From an uncultured Clostridium sp. (GTDB taxonomy: Bacteria; Bacillota; Clostridia; TANB77; CAG-508): 6,446 nucleotides of DNA. Where the stretch lies: NCBI GenBank assembly GCA_948465625.1, contig CAOJXM010000063.1, forward strand, positions 1 through 6,446, read 5' to 3'. Positions 6,132 through 6,446 of the stretch are shown here, piece by piece. Below the pieces are notes generated by a model. That model saw only the letters and a program-made list of their open reading frames with translations. It was not told where the DNA came from and made no database searches. The position numbers and the translations under genes were made by a program. Positions within the stretch are counted from its first letter, which is position 1. Each line of letters starts with the position of its first letter.

Positions 6132-6170
6132 AAAAGTATCTTACTTTTTTTATTATTTGTCAATACTTTT
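6132..6170. repeat. AAAAGTA repeats around the sepF promoter (candidate operator)
   Basis: On the minus strand AAAAGTA occurs at 6170-6164, just before the -35 box, and again at 6148-6142, 22 bp further on (about two helical turns). The inverted copy TACTTTT is at 6138-6132. The last two form a perfect 7-bp inverted repeat with a 3-base centre covering the -10 box. The layout would suit a repressor binding over the promoter. AT-rich sequence makes chance repeats common, so the operator role is inference. Confidence 0.4.
6135..6163 (-). promoter_or_regulatory. Sigma-A type promoter of sepF-divIVA
   Basis: A perfect -35 box TTGACA (6163-6158), the optimal 17-base spacer, and a -10 box GATACT (6140-6135, four of six consensus bases) lie on the minus strand. 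Transcription should begin near 6128, about 40 bases before the sepF ATG. This is the strongest-looking promoter in the window and separates sepF-divIVA from the upstream HlyD-like gene. Confidence 0.75.
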
Positions 6171-6194
6171 TTCATTTGTAATTTAAACTTAATC

Positions 6195-6216
6195 TTTTTG
6201 TAATATTTTTGTAATA
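6195..6216. repeat. Exact 11-bp tandem duplication beside the hlyD-like stop codon
   Basis: TTTTTGTAATA occurs twice back to back on the plus strand, ending directly at the stop codon of the HlyD-like gene (6217-6219). The second copy together with the stop forms the palindrome GTAATATTAC at 6211-6220. It is not a convincing terminator because the stem is short and lacks GC pairs. Replication slippage is the simplest origin. Confidence 0.6.
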
Positions 6217-6446
6217 TTACGGTTTTAAAATAATTTCATCATACAAAGAAATTGTTTTTAATTGCCTAATCTGTGTTGTATCAAAGCCTAATCCTTTTAA
6301 TTCTTCATTATCATATCTACTAATAATTGCGTATGTATCATTTTGCTTTAGTATTTTTACTAATATCTTGTCTGTATAACCTGCTCTTGTCCTTACAATA
6401 TAGTCTAAGTCATTTTCGTGAATAATAGCACTATTTGGTACTTTTA
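6217..6446 (-). CDS. HlyD-like (membrane fusion/adaptor) protein, C-terminal 75 residues
   Basis: The frame enters from the right edge and ends at TAA (6219-6217), leaving 75 complete residues. The fragment reads KVPNSAIIHENDLDYIVR, later KILKQNDTYAIIS, and ends ISLYDEIILKP. This fits the last beta-rich domain of HlyD-type adaptor proteins, where a VPxSAI strand, a V/IKIL...YAII strand and a LYDEVIL end are typical. In clostridia I recall a HlyD-like membrane protein of uncertain role directly upstream of the yggS-sepF cluster, which agrees with its place here. The fragment contains no membrane segment; that would be at the missing N-terminus. No terminator is evident between it and sepF, so some readthrough is possible, but sepF has its own promoter. 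The family call is moderate because only the tail is seen. Confidence 0.65.
   Translation of the reverse strand, partial: KVPNSAIIHENDLDYIVRTRAGYTDKILVKILKQNDTYAIISRYDNEELKGLGFDTTQIRQLKTISLYDEIILKP

Noticed and set aside
1..6446. CRISPR array, tRNA or rRNA gene, intact insertion sequence
   Set aside because: Reading both strands showed no regularly spaced long repeats, no cloverleaf or rRNA-like sequence, and no terminal inverted repeats flanking a transposase.

Overview
The window is a low-GC (roughly 30% by eye) chromosomal segment of housekeeping and cell-division genes. It most resembles an anaerobic Clostridia-type Firmicute. The evidence is SepF and DivIVA side by side, a SpoIIIE-type FtsK, strong AGGAGG-like ribosome binding sites, TTGACA/TATAAT-type promoters, and a coiled-coil protein next to RsmD that I associate with clostridia. 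The standard bacterial code reads every gene without internal stops. Species cannot be fixed from the sequence. All intact genes lie on the minus strand, so transcription runs from right to left.

Right part (6446 down to about 5064): the C-terminal end of a HlyD-like adaptor protein comes first. It is followed by a strong promoter (TTGACA-17-GATACT) set among short AAAAGTA repeats, then sepF and divIVA as a two-gene unit. A 12-bp perfect hairpin just after divIVA probably ends this transcript. SepF and DivIVA are membrane-associated division/polarity proteins. The yggS, ylmG and ylmH genes that often sit around and between them in Firmicutes are absent here.

Middle (5063 to 4103): the only plus-strand content is a decayed Rpn/PD-(D/E)XK nuclease-transposase gene at 4580-5013. 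Its catalytic core is deleted and its C-terminal tail lies in another frame, although its ribosome binding site is still perfect. To its left is an AT-rich intergenic stretch of about 480 bp with no convincing gene, which carries the rsmD promoter (TTGACT-16-TAAAAT).

Left part (4102 down to 1): rsmD (16S rRNA guanine methyltransferase), a 145-residue coiled-coil protein whose ribosome binding site lies in the last codons of rsmD, an FtsK/SpoIIIE DNA translocase of 817 residues, and the first 159 residues of an unidentified protein 23 bp after ftsK. The first two form one translationally linked unit. ftsK follows after 148 bp that hold repeats and possibly a weak terminator or promoter.

This is mostly an ordinary core region and I see no clear new multi-gene system. 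The points that deserve a second look are the gutted Rpn gene with its intact start signals, the repeat-decorated sepF promoter, the compact sepF-divIVA arrangement, the altered membrane-binding tip of DivIVA, and the two uncharacterised genes flanking ftsK.
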